Numbered from the stretch's first letter, positions 36,028-45,383 are shown. The stretch: DNA of 64,000 nt from Rhodobiaceae bacterium (GCA_020637985.1 JACKJK010000009.1:72001-136000), one strand, 5' to 3'. Translations and numbers: made by a program. The notes: a model not told the origin generated them from the sequence alone.

Positions 36028-36600
36028 CTACGGCTCCAGCACCGTGTCCCAGTACAGGAAGTCGAGCCAGCTCTCGTGCAGGTAGTTGGGCGGGAACAGC
36101 CGGCCGTTGCGGTGCAGGTCGCCGACGCTGGGCCGGAACGGCTTCTGCATCGGGTGCATGCCGATGTCTCGCGGCAGGTGTCCACCCTTGCGCAGGTTGC
36201 ACGGCGAGCACGCGGCAACGACGTTGTCCCAGGTCGTCTGCCCGCCATGCGCGCGCGGGATCACGTGGTCGAAGGTGAGGTCTTCCGTCGCCCCGCAATA
36301 CTGGCAGGAGAAGCGGTCGCGCAAGAACACGTTGAAGCGCGTGAACGCCGGATGGCGCGCCGGGCGCACATAGGTCTTCAGCGACACGACGCTCGGCAGG
36401 CGGATGCTCGCCGTCGGACTGCATACGGTGCGCTCGTACTCGGAGACGATGTTGACGCGGTCGAGAAACACAGCCTTGACGGCGTCCTGCCACCCCCACA
36501 GCGACAACGGAAAATAGCTGAGCGGCCGATAGTCGGCATTCAGCACCAAGGCCGGACAGGCACTGGGTGAAACAGCCACGTTCAAGCCGCACTCCCGCAT
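36028..36600 (-). CDS. HNH endonuclease family protein
   Basis: 190 residues. The conserved pattern LVLNADYRPLSYFPLSLWGW at the start and the HNH core CQYCG...LTFDHVIPRAHGG..TWDNVVAAC..CN match a single-gene HNH family that is widespread in Alphaproteobacteria. Two CxxC-type pairs bind zinc; His in DHV and Asn in WDN are the catalytic positions. It is convergent with dsbB (15 bp apart). Its biological target is unknown; it has no restriction partner here. Confidence 0.88.
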   Translation of the reverse strand: MRECGLNVAVSPSACPALVLNADYRPLSYFPLSLWGWQDAVKAVFLDRVNIVSEYERTVCSPTASIRLPSVVSLKTYVRPARHPAFTRFNVFLRDRFSCQYCGATEDLTFDHVIPRAHGGQTTWDNVVAACSPCNLRKGGHLPRDIGMHPMQKPFRPSVGDLHRNGRLFPPNYLHESWLDFLYWDTVLEP

Positions 36601-36746
36601 TGTACAGCAGTCGCGGCCTCGACCGATCCCGGTCTTGTGAGCCGCGAAATTCGGACAACGACATATAGTATATGCGGTGTGTCAGCCTTGTGAAGCCGGG
36701 AAAGCGGCCCGCGTATCGGGCTGATTGCGGAGGGCTGGCTCTCCGT

Positions 36747-37415
36747 TCAGCGCGGAGCGGAGAACGCCGACGCCAGGAAGTGACCGCCCATGCGCAAGCC
36801 CTCGCCGTCGATGCCGTGCCCGATGCCGCTCGAGACGTGGAACTCGGCGGCCATCCCTGCGTCGGCCAGTGCCTGCAGCGCCATGAAGAGCATCTGCACC
36901 GGCAACACGTCGTCGCGGTCGCCGTGGATCAGCAGCAACGGCGGCTTCTGCGCCAGCTCGTCCTTCAGGTGTTCGCCGCCGGCGAGCGCGCCGGAGTAGC
37001 CGACGATCGCAGCGAGTTGCTGCGGCCGGCGCAGGCCGACGTGAAGCGCCATCATCGTGCCCTGGCTGAACCCGACCAGCGCCACGTCGGCATCACTCAG
37101 GCCCAGCCGGTCGCGCTCGCGGTCGATGAAGCGGTCGAGGACCGGGCGGGCCTGCGAGACGCCGCGCCAGTACTCGTTCGGGTCGCGGAAGGTGAGCGGA
37201 AACCACTGCCGCCCACCCGCGGCGCCGGGCATCCCGCAGGGCTCGGGCGCATGCGGCGAGACGAAGGCGGTGTCGGGCAGGATCTGCGCCCACTGCTGGC
37301 CAAGCGCGATCAGGTCGTTGCCGTCCGCCCCGTAGCCGTGCAGGAAAATGACCAGCCGCCGCGCCGGGCGGCCATTGGCGGGGGGCATTCTCGGCCCGTC
37401 GAGATCGAGCACCAT
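36747..37415 (-). CDS. Alpha/beta-hydrolase, phospholipase/carboxylesterase family
   Basis: 222 residues, no signal peptide. The nucleophile elbow GFSQGT gives the Ser, HGDRDDVLP holds the Asp, and GIGHGID the His, together with the oxyanion segment FLHGYGADGNDL. This is the YpfH/Est group of small cytoplasmic carboxylesterases (Abhydrolase_2). It lies upstream and in the same direction as the HNH gene, with 146 bp between. Confidence 0.9.
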   Translation of the reverse strand: MVLDLDGPRMPPANGRPARRLVIFLHGYGADGNDLIALGQQWAQILPDTAFVSPHAPEPCGMPGAAGGRQWFPLTFRDPNEYWRGVSQARPVLDRFIDRERDRLGLSDADVALVGFSQGTMMALHVGLRRPQQLAAIVGYSGALAGGEHLKDELAQKPPLLLIHGDRDDVLPVQMLFMALQALADAGMAAEFHVSSGIGHGIDGEGLRMGGHFLASAFSAPR

Positions 37416-37504
37416 GGGCGTTCACCTGTCGTGTTGCCGGTTGCGCGCGAACGCATCGTCCTTCGCCTATCGCAGATGCCCTGCCGCCTGCAAGGCTTCG
37501 CACA

Positions 37505-38170
37505 TCACCTGCCGGCTGCGTCGGGCACGCCCGAACGCCCCTTGGCCACCGCGTAGTAGGCCCACAGCAGGTGCGCCGCCGCGCCGCGGTAGGGCCGCCA
37601 GCAGTCTGCGAAGCCGACGCAGTCCTCGCCGCGCGGCCGTTCGTCGTGGCCGCGCAGCAGCCGTATCGCCTCCATCAGCGCCAGGTCGCCGGCGGGCCAG
37701 GCATCCGCGCGCCCCAGGCAGAACAGCAGGAAGATGTCCGCCGTCCACGGGCCGATCCCCTTGATCGCCGTCAGTTCGGCATGCACGCCCTCGTCCTGCG
37801 CCCCTTCGAGCCGGGCGAAGTCGAGAGTGCCGTTTTCGACCGCCTCTACAATGGCGCGCAGCGTGCGAATCTTCGGCCGCGACAGGCCGCAGGCCGCAAG
37901 CTCCGCGTCGTCGCTCGCACCGACCGCCTGCGCGCTGACGACCCCCAGCGCGTCTTCCAGACGCGCCCAGATCGAGCGCGCCGCGTGGGTCGACAGCTGC
38001 TGCCCCGTCACGATTGCGGCCAGGCCCGCAAAGCCCGGCGCACGCCGGCGCAGCGGCGGCACACCGCATTGCGCGAGCGCATCGCGCATGCCCGGATCGC
38101 TCCCGGCGAGATGCTCCAGCGCGTGCGCGAGATCCTCGTCGCTGTGCAGGTGGGTCAACTTCACGGTCAT
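37505..38170 (-). CDS. DNA-3-methyladenine glycosylase II (AlkA-like)
   Basis: 221 residues. Base-excision repair enzyme removing alkylated bases. The helix-hairpin-helix motif AIKGIGPWTADIFLLF is followed by AWPAGDLALMEA, holding the catalytic Asp of the HhH-GPD superfamily. There is no iron-sulfur cluster loop at the C-terminus, as in AlkA-like enzymes. ATG 38170 is preferred to the upstream start at 38239, which would add an unlikely N-terminus; it overlaps nothing and is 78 bp from the divergent gluQ start. Confidence 0.87.
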   Translation of the reverse strand: MTVKLTHLHSDEDLAHALEHLAGSDPGMRDALAQCGVPPLRRRAPGFAGLAAIVTGQQLSTHAARSIWARLEDALGVVSAQAVGASDDAELAACGLSRPKIRTLRAIVEAVENGTLDFARLEGAQDEGVHAELTAIKGIGPWTADIFLLFCLGRADAWPAGDLALMEAIRLLRGHDERPRGEDCVGFADCWRPYRGAAAHLLWAYYAVAKGRSGVPDAAGR

Positions 38171-38248
38171 GGCCTTTTCGGCACCTTCCTTCAGCACTGC
38201 AAACAACCATGCAACACGGCGCGCGCACATGGTAGACACGGCCTTCGC

Positions 38249-39166
38249 ATGACCGCTTCACACCGAGACCGCCGTTCCGGGCAACCCGTTTTCCGCTTTG
38301 CGCCGAGCCCGACGGGCACGCTGCACATCGGCCACGCCTATTCGGCGCTGCTGAACGAAAGGCTCGCCCGGGAAACCGGCGGGCGCCTGCTGCTGCGCAT
38401 CGAGGATACCGACACGACCCGCTGCCGGCCGCAGTTCGAGGCTTCCATCATCGCCGACCTCGACTGGCTCGGCATCGCCTTCGACGAACCCCCACGCCGG
38501 CAATCGGACCACTTCCCTCTCTACGATAAAGCCGCCAGGACACTGAGGCAGAAGCGGTTGCTCTATCCCTGCTTTGCCTCGCGCAGCGAGATCGCCGAAG
38601 CCGTCGCGCACATCGAGGCGACCGGCGAGGCCTGGCCGCGCGACCCGGACGGCTCGCCGCACTATCCCGGCATCTGGCGCGATGCGCCTGACGGCGAAGT
38701 CGCCGGCCGCATCGCCGCAGGCGAACCGCACGCCTGGCGCATCGACATGGCCCGCGCCCTGGACGGCGTGAGCGTCGATGATCTCGCCTACGAGGAATTT
38801 CCCGACGAGACGGCCACCCGGACGACCCGTGTGTCGCGCGATCCTTCCGTTTGGGGCGACTTCGTCATCGTGCGCAAGGATGCGCCCGCAAGCTTCCACC
38901 TCGCCGGCGTCGTCGACGAGGACGTTCAGGGCGTCACCGATGTCGTGCGTGGCCAGGACCTGGCGCAGGCAACCGGCCTGCACCGGCTCTTGCAGCATCA
39001 TCTCGGCCTTGTCCCGCCGCGCTACCGGCACCACCGGTTGATTGCCGGCGAGGATGGCGAGAAGCTGTCGAAGTCGCGCGGCAGCCTCGCCCTTGCCGCC
39101 CTGCGCGAGGCAGGCGAGAGCGCACGCGACATCCGCGCAAGGCTCGGCTTTGCGCAAGCCGGCTGA
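38249..39166 (+). CDS. gluQ: Glutamyl-Q tRNA(Asp) synthetase
   Basis: 305 residues, the size of GluQ-RS, which charges Glu onto the queuosine base of tRNA-Asp. It is a shortened glutamyl-tRNA synthetase without the anticodon-binding domain. Class I signatures are FAPSPTGTLHIGHAYSAL (HIGH) and GEKLSKSRGS (KMSKS). A zinc site is reduced: CFAS and later Cys/His positions are only partly kept. Upstream neighbour alkA is divergent; the methyltransferase gene follows after 27 bp. Confidence 0.92.
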   Translation: MTASHRDRRSGQPVFRFAPSPTGTLHIGHAYSALLNERLARETGGRLLLRIEDTDTTRCRPQFEASIIADLDWLGIAFDEPPRRQSDHFPLYDKAARTLRQKRLLYPCFASRSEIAEAVAHIEATGEAWPRDPDGSPHYPGIWRDAPDGEVAGRIAAGEPHAWRIDMARALDGVSVDDLAYEEFPDETATRTTRVSRDPSVWGDFVIVRKDAPASFHLAGVVDEDVQGVTDVVRGQDLAQATGLHRLLQHHLGLVPPRYRHHRLIAGEDGEKLSKSRGSLALAALREAGESARDIRARLGFAQAG

Positions 39167-39193
39167 CACGCGGCGCAACATACGGGAGCGATC

Positions 39194-39832
39194 ATGGATC
39201 ACGACTTCTGGACGTCGCGGTGGACCGAGCGGAAGATCAGCTTCCATGAGGGCGAACCCAACGCCCTGCTGGTGAAGCACTTCGCGCGGCTTGACCTGAA
39301 ACCCGGCAGCCGCATCTTCGTACCGCTGTGCGGCAAGTCGCGCGACCTGGGCTGGCTCCTCGCCCACGGCCATCGCGTCGTCGGCATCGAGCTCAGCGAA
39401 ATCGCCGTGACGGAACTCTTCGAAGAGCTCGGCGTATCTCCTGCAATCGAGCCTATCGGCGACTTCACCTGCTACGCGCATGGCAGCATCGCGGTCTTCG
39501 TCGGCGACTTCTTCAAGCTGACCGACGCACACCCCGGGCCGGTCGACGCGGTCTACGATCGCGCCGCCCTCGTCGCCTTGCCGGATGCGATGCGCAGGGA
39601 CTACGCGCCCCATCTCATCGGCCTCACCGCAGCCGCACCGCAACTGCTGGTCTCCTTCGACTACGACCAGGCGACGATGGAAGGGCCGCCCTTCTCGGTT
39701 CCCGGCGCCGAGATCGAGAGGATGTATGGCGATCGCTACGTCGTGGAGCTGCTGGAAAGTGCGCCGATATCCGGCCGCCTTGCGCAGAAGTGCAGCGGCG
39801 CCGAGGAGACGTGGCTGTTGTCACCGAAATGA
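39194..39832 (+). CDS. tpm: Thiopurine S-methyltransferase
   Basis: 212 residues of the bacterial TPMT family: FWTSRWTERKISFHEGEPN at the start, VPLCGKSRDLGWL as SAM-binding motif I, and ALVALPDAMRRDYAPHL. It methylates aromatic or heterocyclic thiols and, in some bacteria, selenium or tellurium compounds. It stands 27 bp after gluQ in the same direction. The convergent AEC transporter gene follows. Confidence 0.92.
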   Translation: MDHDFWTSRWTERKISFHEGEPNALLVKHFARLDLKPGSRIFVPLCGKSRDLGWLLAHGHRVVGIELSEIAVTELFEELGVSPAIEPIGDFTCYAHGSIAVFVGDFFKLTDAHPGPVDAVYDRAALVALPDAMRRDYAPHLIGLTAAAPQLLVSFDYDQATMEGPPFSVPGAEIERMYGDRYVVELLESAPISGRLAQKCSGAEETWLLSPK

Positions 39833-39866
39833 ATGCCCCCGGCGCGCTGCACCGTGTGCTTCACAC

Positions 39867-40799
39867 CTAGTGTGCCAGCAGGAAGGCGAGCCATGCCGAG
39901 ACCGAGATCACCGCAAGCCCGGTCGCCAGGCTCACCCCGGCCGACGCCAGCGGGATCGCCTTGGGATAGGGCAGCGCGATCAGGTAGGCGTTGAGGCCCG
40001 GCGGACAGGCTGCGACCAGCACGATGACATTGGCCCACAGCGGCGGCAGGTCGAACACCCAGTGCCCGAGCACGTAGACGATGGCCGGATGCACGACGAG
40101 TTTGGCGAACGTGACCAGCCCGAGCGCGCCGGAGAGTTCGCCCAGCCCCGTGCGGCGCACCGCAAGCCCCATGGCGACGAGCGCGCAGGGCACCGCCGAT
40201 TCTGCGATCCAGCTCGCCATCTGGTCCGCGATCTTCGGCAGCGCGAACCCGCCGAGATTGAAGACAAGCCCGACCGCAAGGCCGATCAGGATCGGGTTGC
40301 GCGCAAGCCCCGCGAGCGTCTTGGCGATGGCCGCTCCCTTTCCGCCCGCGCCCTGCCCCTCGATCATCAGCGTCGCCAGCAGCGCGGCGATCGGCAGGTG
40401 GACGGAAACCAGCATGAAGAACGGGATCAGCCCGTCCTTGCCGAAGGCCGAGACGACCAGCGGGATACCGATCATCATCATGTTGGAGAAGGCCGCCGTG
40501 AACCCGCCGATGACGGCGATGGCGCGCTCATGGCCCATCGCACGCAACGAGAGCTGCGACAGCGCCCAGGCCGAATACATGCCGGCGAAATAGGCGATCC
40601 ACAGTTCCCAGTTGGGTTCGTCCGGCAGGTCGGCCTTGGAGATCGCGTTGAATATCAGCAGCGGCAGCGCGAACCGGTAGAGGTAGTTCTCCAATCCCCG
40701 GCCCGTACCCTCGGGAAAGAACCCGATGCGCCCCAGCACGAAGCCGAGGCCGACGAGGCCGAACACCGGCAGAACGATGGAGATTACGGTTTCGAGCAC
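39867..40799 (-). CDS. AEC-family transporter (auxin efflux carrier/malonate type)
   Basis: 310 residues with ten predicted membrane helices in two halves, starting at GTG 40799 (VLETVISIVLPVFGLVGLGF). The frame extends to another GTG at 40847 that adds a charged, unlikely N-terminus. AEC carriers export or import small organic anions; no substrate can be read from the sequence. It is convergent with tpm. Confidence 0.85.
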   Translation of the reverse strand: MLETVISIVLPVFGLVGLGFVLGRIGFFPEGTGRGLENYLYRFALPLLIFNAISKADLPDEPNWELWIAYFAGMYSAWALSQLSLRAMGHERAIAVIGGFTAAFSNMMMIGIPLVVSAFGKDGLIPFFMLVSVHLPIAALLATLMIEGQGAGGKGAAIAKTLAGLARNPILIGLAVGLVFNLGGFALPKIADQMASWIAESAVPCALVAMGLAVRRTGLGELSGALGLVTFAKLVVHPAIVYVLGHWVFDLPPLWANVIVLVAACPPGLNAYLIALPYPKAIPLASAGVSLATGLAVISVSAWLAFLLAH

Positions 40800-41017
40800 G
40801 TGAGACTTTCTGCGACGTGGCAAGGGCCGCCGCGCGCGGCCCGCCACCAGTTCCCATACTGCGCTTTCGCCCCGCTGGCGACCCGCACCCGTGCAGGCGG
40901 GCCACGCACACGCGGTGCCGGCGTTTACGCCCCCTTCAGGTTAAAACGCCGAAAGCATGTTTCTTGAACCTTGTTTAAGCCGCCCGCGCTACAGTCAAAT
41001 CAACAACAGGGAGGCGG

Positions 41018-41057
41018 CGCCCCCGACACTGTCCGGCAAGGTCAGGCGGGGGCGTTT
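41018..41057 (+). terminator. Hairpin with short T-tail in the leader of gntR
   Basis: An 8-bp stem CGCCCCCG/CGGGGGCG (41018-41025 with 41047-41054) encloses a second short stem CTGTCC/GGTCAG with one mismatch and is followed by TTT. It could be a terminator of an upstream transcript or an attenuator; a GGGAGG sequence precedes it. Confidence 0.4.
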
Positions 41058-41189
41058 GCACGTCTGGACCGGCAACAGGCCGGCGACCGGTTTGCCTGCA
41101 AGCAGCAATACCCCTCACCGCTCCGAACCCACGCACCGCAGCCCGCACCATCGACTCCCTTCGCTCTTGCGATTTCGCTCGTTTCGATG

Positions 41190-41217
41190 TATTGAATTCT
41201 GAATTCGGAGTTCAATA
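41190..41217. promoter_or_regulatory. Palindromic operator overlapping the gntR ribosome binding site
   Basis: 28-bp dyad: TATTGAA (41190-41196) and TTCAATA (41211-41217) flank a central GAATTC on the same axis. The GGAG Shine-Dalgarno (41207-41210) lies inside it and the gntR ATG follows directly, so a bound repressor would block its own expression. Fits GntR/FCD autoregulation. Confidence 0.7.
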
Positions 41218-41919
41218 ATGAAGCTACTCACGCCTCAACCAAGCCTCGCCGAGCAAGTCTATCGCGCCATCGTCGATGACATCTGTTCCGGCGCCCTCGA
41301 GCCCGGCACGCACCTCGTGCAGGAGCAACTTGCCGCGCGTCTCGGCGTGTCCCGCCAGCCGGTGCAGCAGGCGATGGCCCTGCTCAGGAACCACGGCATC
41401 GTGCGCGAACAGGGCGCGCGCGGCCTCATCGTTGCTCCCCTCGACCTCGACGAGATGCGCCAGCGCTACGACATCCGCGCCTGCCTCGACGAGCTAGCCG
41501 CGCGCCTTGCCGCGCAGCAGGCCACATCCTCCCCAGCCGCCGCCCGCATCGCCAGCCGCGGCAACGCAATCCTGAAGGCCGGCCGCGCCGCCGTGGCGGC
41601 CGGCGACCTCTCCGCCATGGTCAGCGAGGATGTCGCCTTCCACACCTTCATCTACGAGGTCTCGGGCAACCCGCTGCTCGGCCCGACTGCGGAATTGCAT
41701 TGGCACTACCTGCGCCGCGTCATGGGCGAGGTGCTGCGCCACGCCGCGCCGGGCCCCTCCATCTGGCAGCAGCACGAGGCGATCCTCGCCGCGATCCTCG
41801 ATGGCGACGCCGGGCGCGCCGGCCGCCTCGCGGCCGAACACGTCCACGGCGCCGCCAACCGCCTCGCCGAAGACTTCAGCACTCGCCACGATCCGGCGCA
41901 TCGGAGCATTGCCTCATGA
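41218..41919 (+). CDS. GntR-family regulator (FCD subfamily)
   Basis: 233 residues. A winged helix-turn-helix (about 8-75; AEQVYRAIVDDICSGALEPG, SRQPVQQAMALLRNHGIV) is followed by an all-helical FCD ligand domain (about 85-215) with its usual metal-site pattern (Asp in DIRACLDELAA, His in VAFHTFI, His in WQQHEAIL). It probably represses its own operon from the palindrome overlapping its start and is released by a carboxylate ligand. Its stop overlaps the acyl-CoA ligase start by 4 bp. Confidence 0.92.
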   Translation: MKLLTPQPSLAEQVYRAIVDDICSGALEPGTHLVQEQLAARLGVSRQPVQQAMALLRNHGIVREQGARGLIVAPLDLDEMRQRYDIRACLDELAARLAAQQATSSPAAARIASRGNAILKAGRAAVAAGDLSAMVSEDVAFHTFIYEVSGNPLLGPTAELHWHYLRRVMGEVLRHAAPGPSIWQQHEAILAAILDGDAGRAGRLAAEHVHGAANRLAEDFSTRHDPAHRSIAS

Positions 41920-43466
41920 AAGACCTGCTGAACCTCGGCCAAATGCTGTCCGTGCATGCTCGACTGCGGCCGGAAAAGATTGGCGCCCGCGACCTCGAAC
42001 GCTCGATGACCTTCGCGCAGTGGAACGCGCGCGCCTGCCGGCTCGCCAATAGCTTCGCCGGCATCGGCCTTGCCAAGGGCGACCGCGTGGCCGTGCTCGC
42101 CTACAACTGCGTCGAATGGACGGAAATATACGCTGCCGCCGCCAAGGCGGGCGCCGTCGTCGTGCCAATCAACTTCCGCCTCGTTGCAGCCGAAGTCGCC
42201 TACGTCATCGCCGATTCCGGTGCGTCCGCCATCATCGCGCAGGACGGCCTGCATGCGATCATCGAGGAAGTTCGCGATCACCTCGACATCCCCGCCGCAC
42301 GCTACCTGCACTTCGGTGCAACGCCGCCGGCCGGCTGGCGCGGCTACGAGGACGCGATCGCGGCGGCCCGCGACAGCGAACCTGACGTTCCTGTCGCCCC
42401 GACGGACCCGTGGACGTTGATGTACACCTCCGGCACCACCGGCAAACCGAAGGGCGTCGTGCGCAACCACCGCGCCGGCGCGCTGCTGTCGCTGGTCACC
42501 GAGATCGAGCTGGCCGTGCACGCGCGCGACGACGCCCTGCTCGTCATGCCGATGTGCCACGCCAACTCGCTCTACTTCTTCGGCGCCTTCAGCTACTGCG
42601 GCGCCACGACGACGGTCTACTCGCGCAAGAGCTTCGACCCCGGCCACTGCCTGCACACGCTGGGAAGCATCGGCGCGACCTTCACCTCGCTGGTGCCGAC
42701 CCACTACATCATGATGCTGGCCGAGCCCGAGGCGCGGCGCGGCGACCACAGCCTTGACCGTGTCAGCAAGCTGATGATCTCGTCCGCGCCGGCACGCGCC
42801 GATACCAAGCGCGAGATCATGGACGTGTTCCCGAACTCCGGCCTGTTCGAGCTCTACGGCTCCAGCGAGGCCGGCTGGGTGACGATGCTGCACCCGCACG
42901 AGCAGTTCGACCATCTCGGCACGGTCGGGCGCGAATGCATCGGCTCCGCGCCGGTCCGCCTGCTCGACGAGAACGGCAACGACGTCCCAGACGGCGAGCC
43001 GGGCGAGCTCTACTCCTGCAACGCCTACACCTTCGACCGCTACTGGAACCTGCCGGACAAGACGGCGGAAGCCTTCCGCGGCGACTACTGCAGCGTTGGC
43101 GACATGGCGCTGCGCGACGAGCACGGCTTCATCCGCCTGATCGACCGCAAGAAGAACATGATCATTACCGGCGGTGAGAACGTCTACCCCTCCGAGGTCG
43201 AGACCGCGCTCGGCGCCAATCCGAAGGTGCGCGACGTCGCCGTCATCGGGCTTGCCGACGACAAGTGGGGCGAGCGCGTCCACGCCGTGGTGATCCTGCA
43301 CGAGGGAAGCGACGCCAGCGAAGCGGAGATGATCGATTGGTGCCGCGACCGCATCGCCGGCTACAAGCGCCCGCGCTCGGTCTCCTTCATCACCGAGGAC
43401 CAGATGCCGCGCACCGCAACCGGCAAGATCCTGCATCGCGAACTGCGCGACCTGTTTTCCAACTGA
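41916..43466 (+). CDS. AMP-dependent acyl-CoA synthetase/ligase
   Basis: 516 residues of the ANL superfamily. Adenylation motifs are LMYTSGTTGKPKGV (P-loop), ELYGSSEAGW, YCSVGDMALRDEHGF, DRKKNMIITGGENVYPSEVE and the C-terminal Lys in RTATGKILHRELR. It activates a carboxylic acid to its CoA thioester at the cost of ATP. It is translationally coupled to gntR and followed after 41 bp by a TPP enzyme. In this company the substrate may be a 2-hydroxy or 2-oxo acid, or oxalate; sequence alone does not decide. Confidence 0.9.
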   Translation: MKDLLNLGQMLSVHARLRPEKIGARDLERSMTFAQWNARACRLANSFAGIGLAKGDRVAVLAYNCVEWTEIYAAAAKAGAVVVPINFRLVAAEVAYVIADSGASAIIAQDGLHAIIEEVRDHLDIPAARYLHFGATPPAGWRGYEDAIAAARDSEPDVPVAPTDPWTLMYTSGTTGKPKGVVRNHRAGALLSLVTEIELAVHARDDALLVMPMCHANSLYFFGAFSYCGATTTVYSRKSFDPGHCLHTLGSIGATFTSLVPTHYIMMLAEPEARRGDHSLDRVSKLMISSAPARADTKREIMDVFPNSGLFELYGSSEAGWVTMLHPHEQFDHLGTVGRECIGSAPVRLLDENGNDVPDGEPGELYSCNAYTFDRYWNLPDKTAEAFRGDYCSVGDMALRDEHGFIRLIDRKKNMIITGGENVYPSEVETALGANPKVRDVAVIGLADDKWGERVHAVVILHEGSDASEAEMIDWCRDRIAGYKRPRSVSFITEDQMPRTATGKILHRELRDLFSN

Positions 43467-43507
43467 TCGCACCAACCAGAGCACGCACCCGTACAAAGGA
43501 AACACCC

Positions 43508-45235
43508 ATGCAGCCCCAGGCAATCGACCTCAACAACGACCCCAAGGCCTGCGCGGCCCGCATCGCGGAATTCCTGAAAGCCCGCGGCGTCGACCGCGTC
43601 TTCGGCCTGCAGGGCGGCCACATCCAGCCAATCTGGGACAACCTCGCCAAGCATGGCATCCGTATCGTCGACGTGCGCGACGAGGGCGCCGCCGTCCACA
43701 TGGCGCACGCCCACGCCGAGCTGACCGGCGCCCTCGGCGTCGCCATGGTCACCGCCGGCCCCGGCGTCACCAACTGCGTCACCGCCATGGCCAACGCCAG
43801 CCTCGCGCGCATGCCGGTGTTGCTGATCGGCGGCTGCACCTCGCGCCCGCAGGCCAACATGGGTCCGCTGCAGGACATCCCCCACGTCGATATCCTGAAG
43901 CCCGTCTGCCGCCAGTCGCGCTCCGCCCGCGTCGCCGACCAGGTCATCCGAGAGCTCGACGAGGCCGTCGCGAAGGCGTTCGGCGACATGGGCGAACCCG
44001 GTCCCGTCTACATCGAGATCCCGACCGACGTGCTGCGCACCCATGTGCCTGATCAACTGGTGCTGGATGACTGGATGCGCGCCAAGCCGGCGCGCGCCAT
44101 CGCGCCCGAGGTCGATGCCGTGGCCGCCGCCGCCGATGCCATCTGGTCCGCCAGGCGCCCGCTGGTGATGACCGGGCGCGGTGCCAGGCTGGCGTCGAAG
44201 GAACTGGTGCAGCTTCTCGATGCTTCCGGCGCGCTCTACCTCGACACCCAGGAAAGCCGCGGCCTCGTGCCGGCCGACCATCCCGCCTTCGTCGGCGCCA
44301 TGCGCGGCGCGGTGATGAACCAGGCCGACCTCGTCGTGGTGATTGGCCGCAAGCTCGACTACCAGATGGGCTACGGCTCGCCCGCCGTGTTCCCCGATGC
44401 CCGCTTCATCCGCATCGCCGACAACGCCGGCGAACTGCTCGACAACCGCCGCGGCGACCCGGAGCTGCTGGCGACGCCCGCGCTGGCGCTGAAGGCCATT
44501 GTCGAGGCCGCCGGAAATCGCCCGCCCGCCGTCGACCGCGAGTGGACCGGCGCCATGCGGGCAAAGCACGAACAGCGCAGCGGCCCGAAGGACACGCCGC
44601 AGACCGGCGAGGATGGCGCCATCCATCCCGCGGCAATCTTCCAGGCCATCAAGGAAAAGGCGGCCCCCGACTACATCGCCATCGCCGACGGCGGCGACCT
44701 GCTGAGCTTCGCCCGCGTCGGGCTGGAAGCGAAGACCTACATGGACGCCGGCGCCTTTGGCTGCCTCGGCGTCGGCGTACCCTACGCGGTCGCGGCCTCG
44801 CTCGCCTTCCCGGGCCGGCAGGTCATCTCGGTCAACGGCGACGGCGCCTTCGGCATCAACGCCATGGAGATCGACACCGCCGTGCGGCATGGCGCCAAGT
44901 GCGTGTTCATCGTCTCCAACAACGCCGCCTGGAACATCGAGCGCTTCGACCAGGAGTTCAACTACGGCGGCCGCGTCGTCGGCACCACGCTGCGCCACTC
45001 CGACTATGCCGGCATGGCCCGCGCGCTGGGCGCCCACGGCGAGCGCGTCGAGGACCCGAAGGACCTTGCCGCGGCCATCGAACGCGCACTGAAGAACGCG
45101 CCCGCGCTGATCGACGTGGTTACCTCGCAGCGGGCCGTGTCCTCGGACGCGCAGAAGGGCCTTGGCTTCGTGCCCGACTACCAGGCGCTGACCACATGGG
45201 ACGACGCCGAACGCAAGCGCCGCGGCGAACTTTAG
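43508..45235 (+). CDS. Thiamine pyrophosphate-dependent enzyme (2-hydroxyacyl-CoA lyase/oxalyl-CoA decarboxylase-like)
   Basis: 575 residues with the three-domain acetolactate-synthase fold: N-terminal pyrimidine-binding domain with catalytic Glu in VRDEGAAVHMA, a central Rossmann domain and a C-terminal pyrophosphate domain (NGDGAFGINAMEIDTAV..NNAAWN). AAAGGA lies 7 nt before the ATG. FAD-binding and acetolactate-specific features are not evident. With the preceding acyl-CoA ligase it most resembles lyases that split 2-hydroxyacyl-CoA to an aldehyde or ketone plus formyl-CoA, or oxalyl-CoA decarboxylase. The choice is inference. Confidence 0.82.
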   Translation: MQPQAIDLNNDPKACAARIAEFLKARGVDRVFGLQGGHIQPIWDNLAKHGIRIVDVRDEGAAVHMAHAHAELTGALGVAMVTAGPGVTNCVTAMANASLARMPVLLIGGCTSRPQANMGPLQDIPHVDILKPVCRQSRSARVADQVIRELDEAVAKAFGDMGEPGPVYIEIPTDVLRTHVPDQLVLDDWMRAKPARAIAPEVDAVAAAADAIWSARRPLVMTGRGARLASKELVQLLDASGALYLDTQESRGLVPADHPAFVGAMRGAVMNQADLVVVIGRKLDYQMGYGSPAVFPDARFIRIADNAGELLDNRRGDPELLATPALALKAIVEAAGNRPPAVDREWTGAMRAKHEQRSGPKDTPQTGEDGAIHPAAIFQAIKEKAAPDYIAIADGGDLLSFARVGLEAKTYMDAGAFGCLGVGVPYAVAASLAFPGRQVISVNGDGAFGINAMEIDTAVRHGAKCVFIVSNNAAWNIERFDQEFNYGGRVVGTTLRHSDYAGMARALGAHGERVEDPKDLAAAIERALKNAPALIDVVTSQRAVSSDAQKGLGFVPDYQALTTWDDAERKRRGEL

Positions 45236-45383
45236 GCCGCGATCCGCACTTTGCACGGTTGCCGGCGGTTGATAAATCCATGCCACACCCGCCGGCCGCT
45301 TACCCCCGTTTTCGCCGGCTGCGTACATGCCCGCACCATTCCCGTTTGCCATCGCGGCGCTCACAGGCTAGTTGAATTCCGTC

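Larger units (their letters stand above)
40800..41217. other. Long intergenic region ahead of the gntR operon
   Basis: 418 bp without a supported gene. It contains promoters for the divergent AEC and gntR genes, the hairpin at 41018-41057 and the operator at 41190-41217. The 40940-41000 part is relatively AT-rich. Confidence 0.5.

Noticed and set aside
36028..36600. HNH gene considered as part of a restriction system
   Set aside because: It is a stand-alone family gene among housekeeping genes with no methylase or specificity partner.
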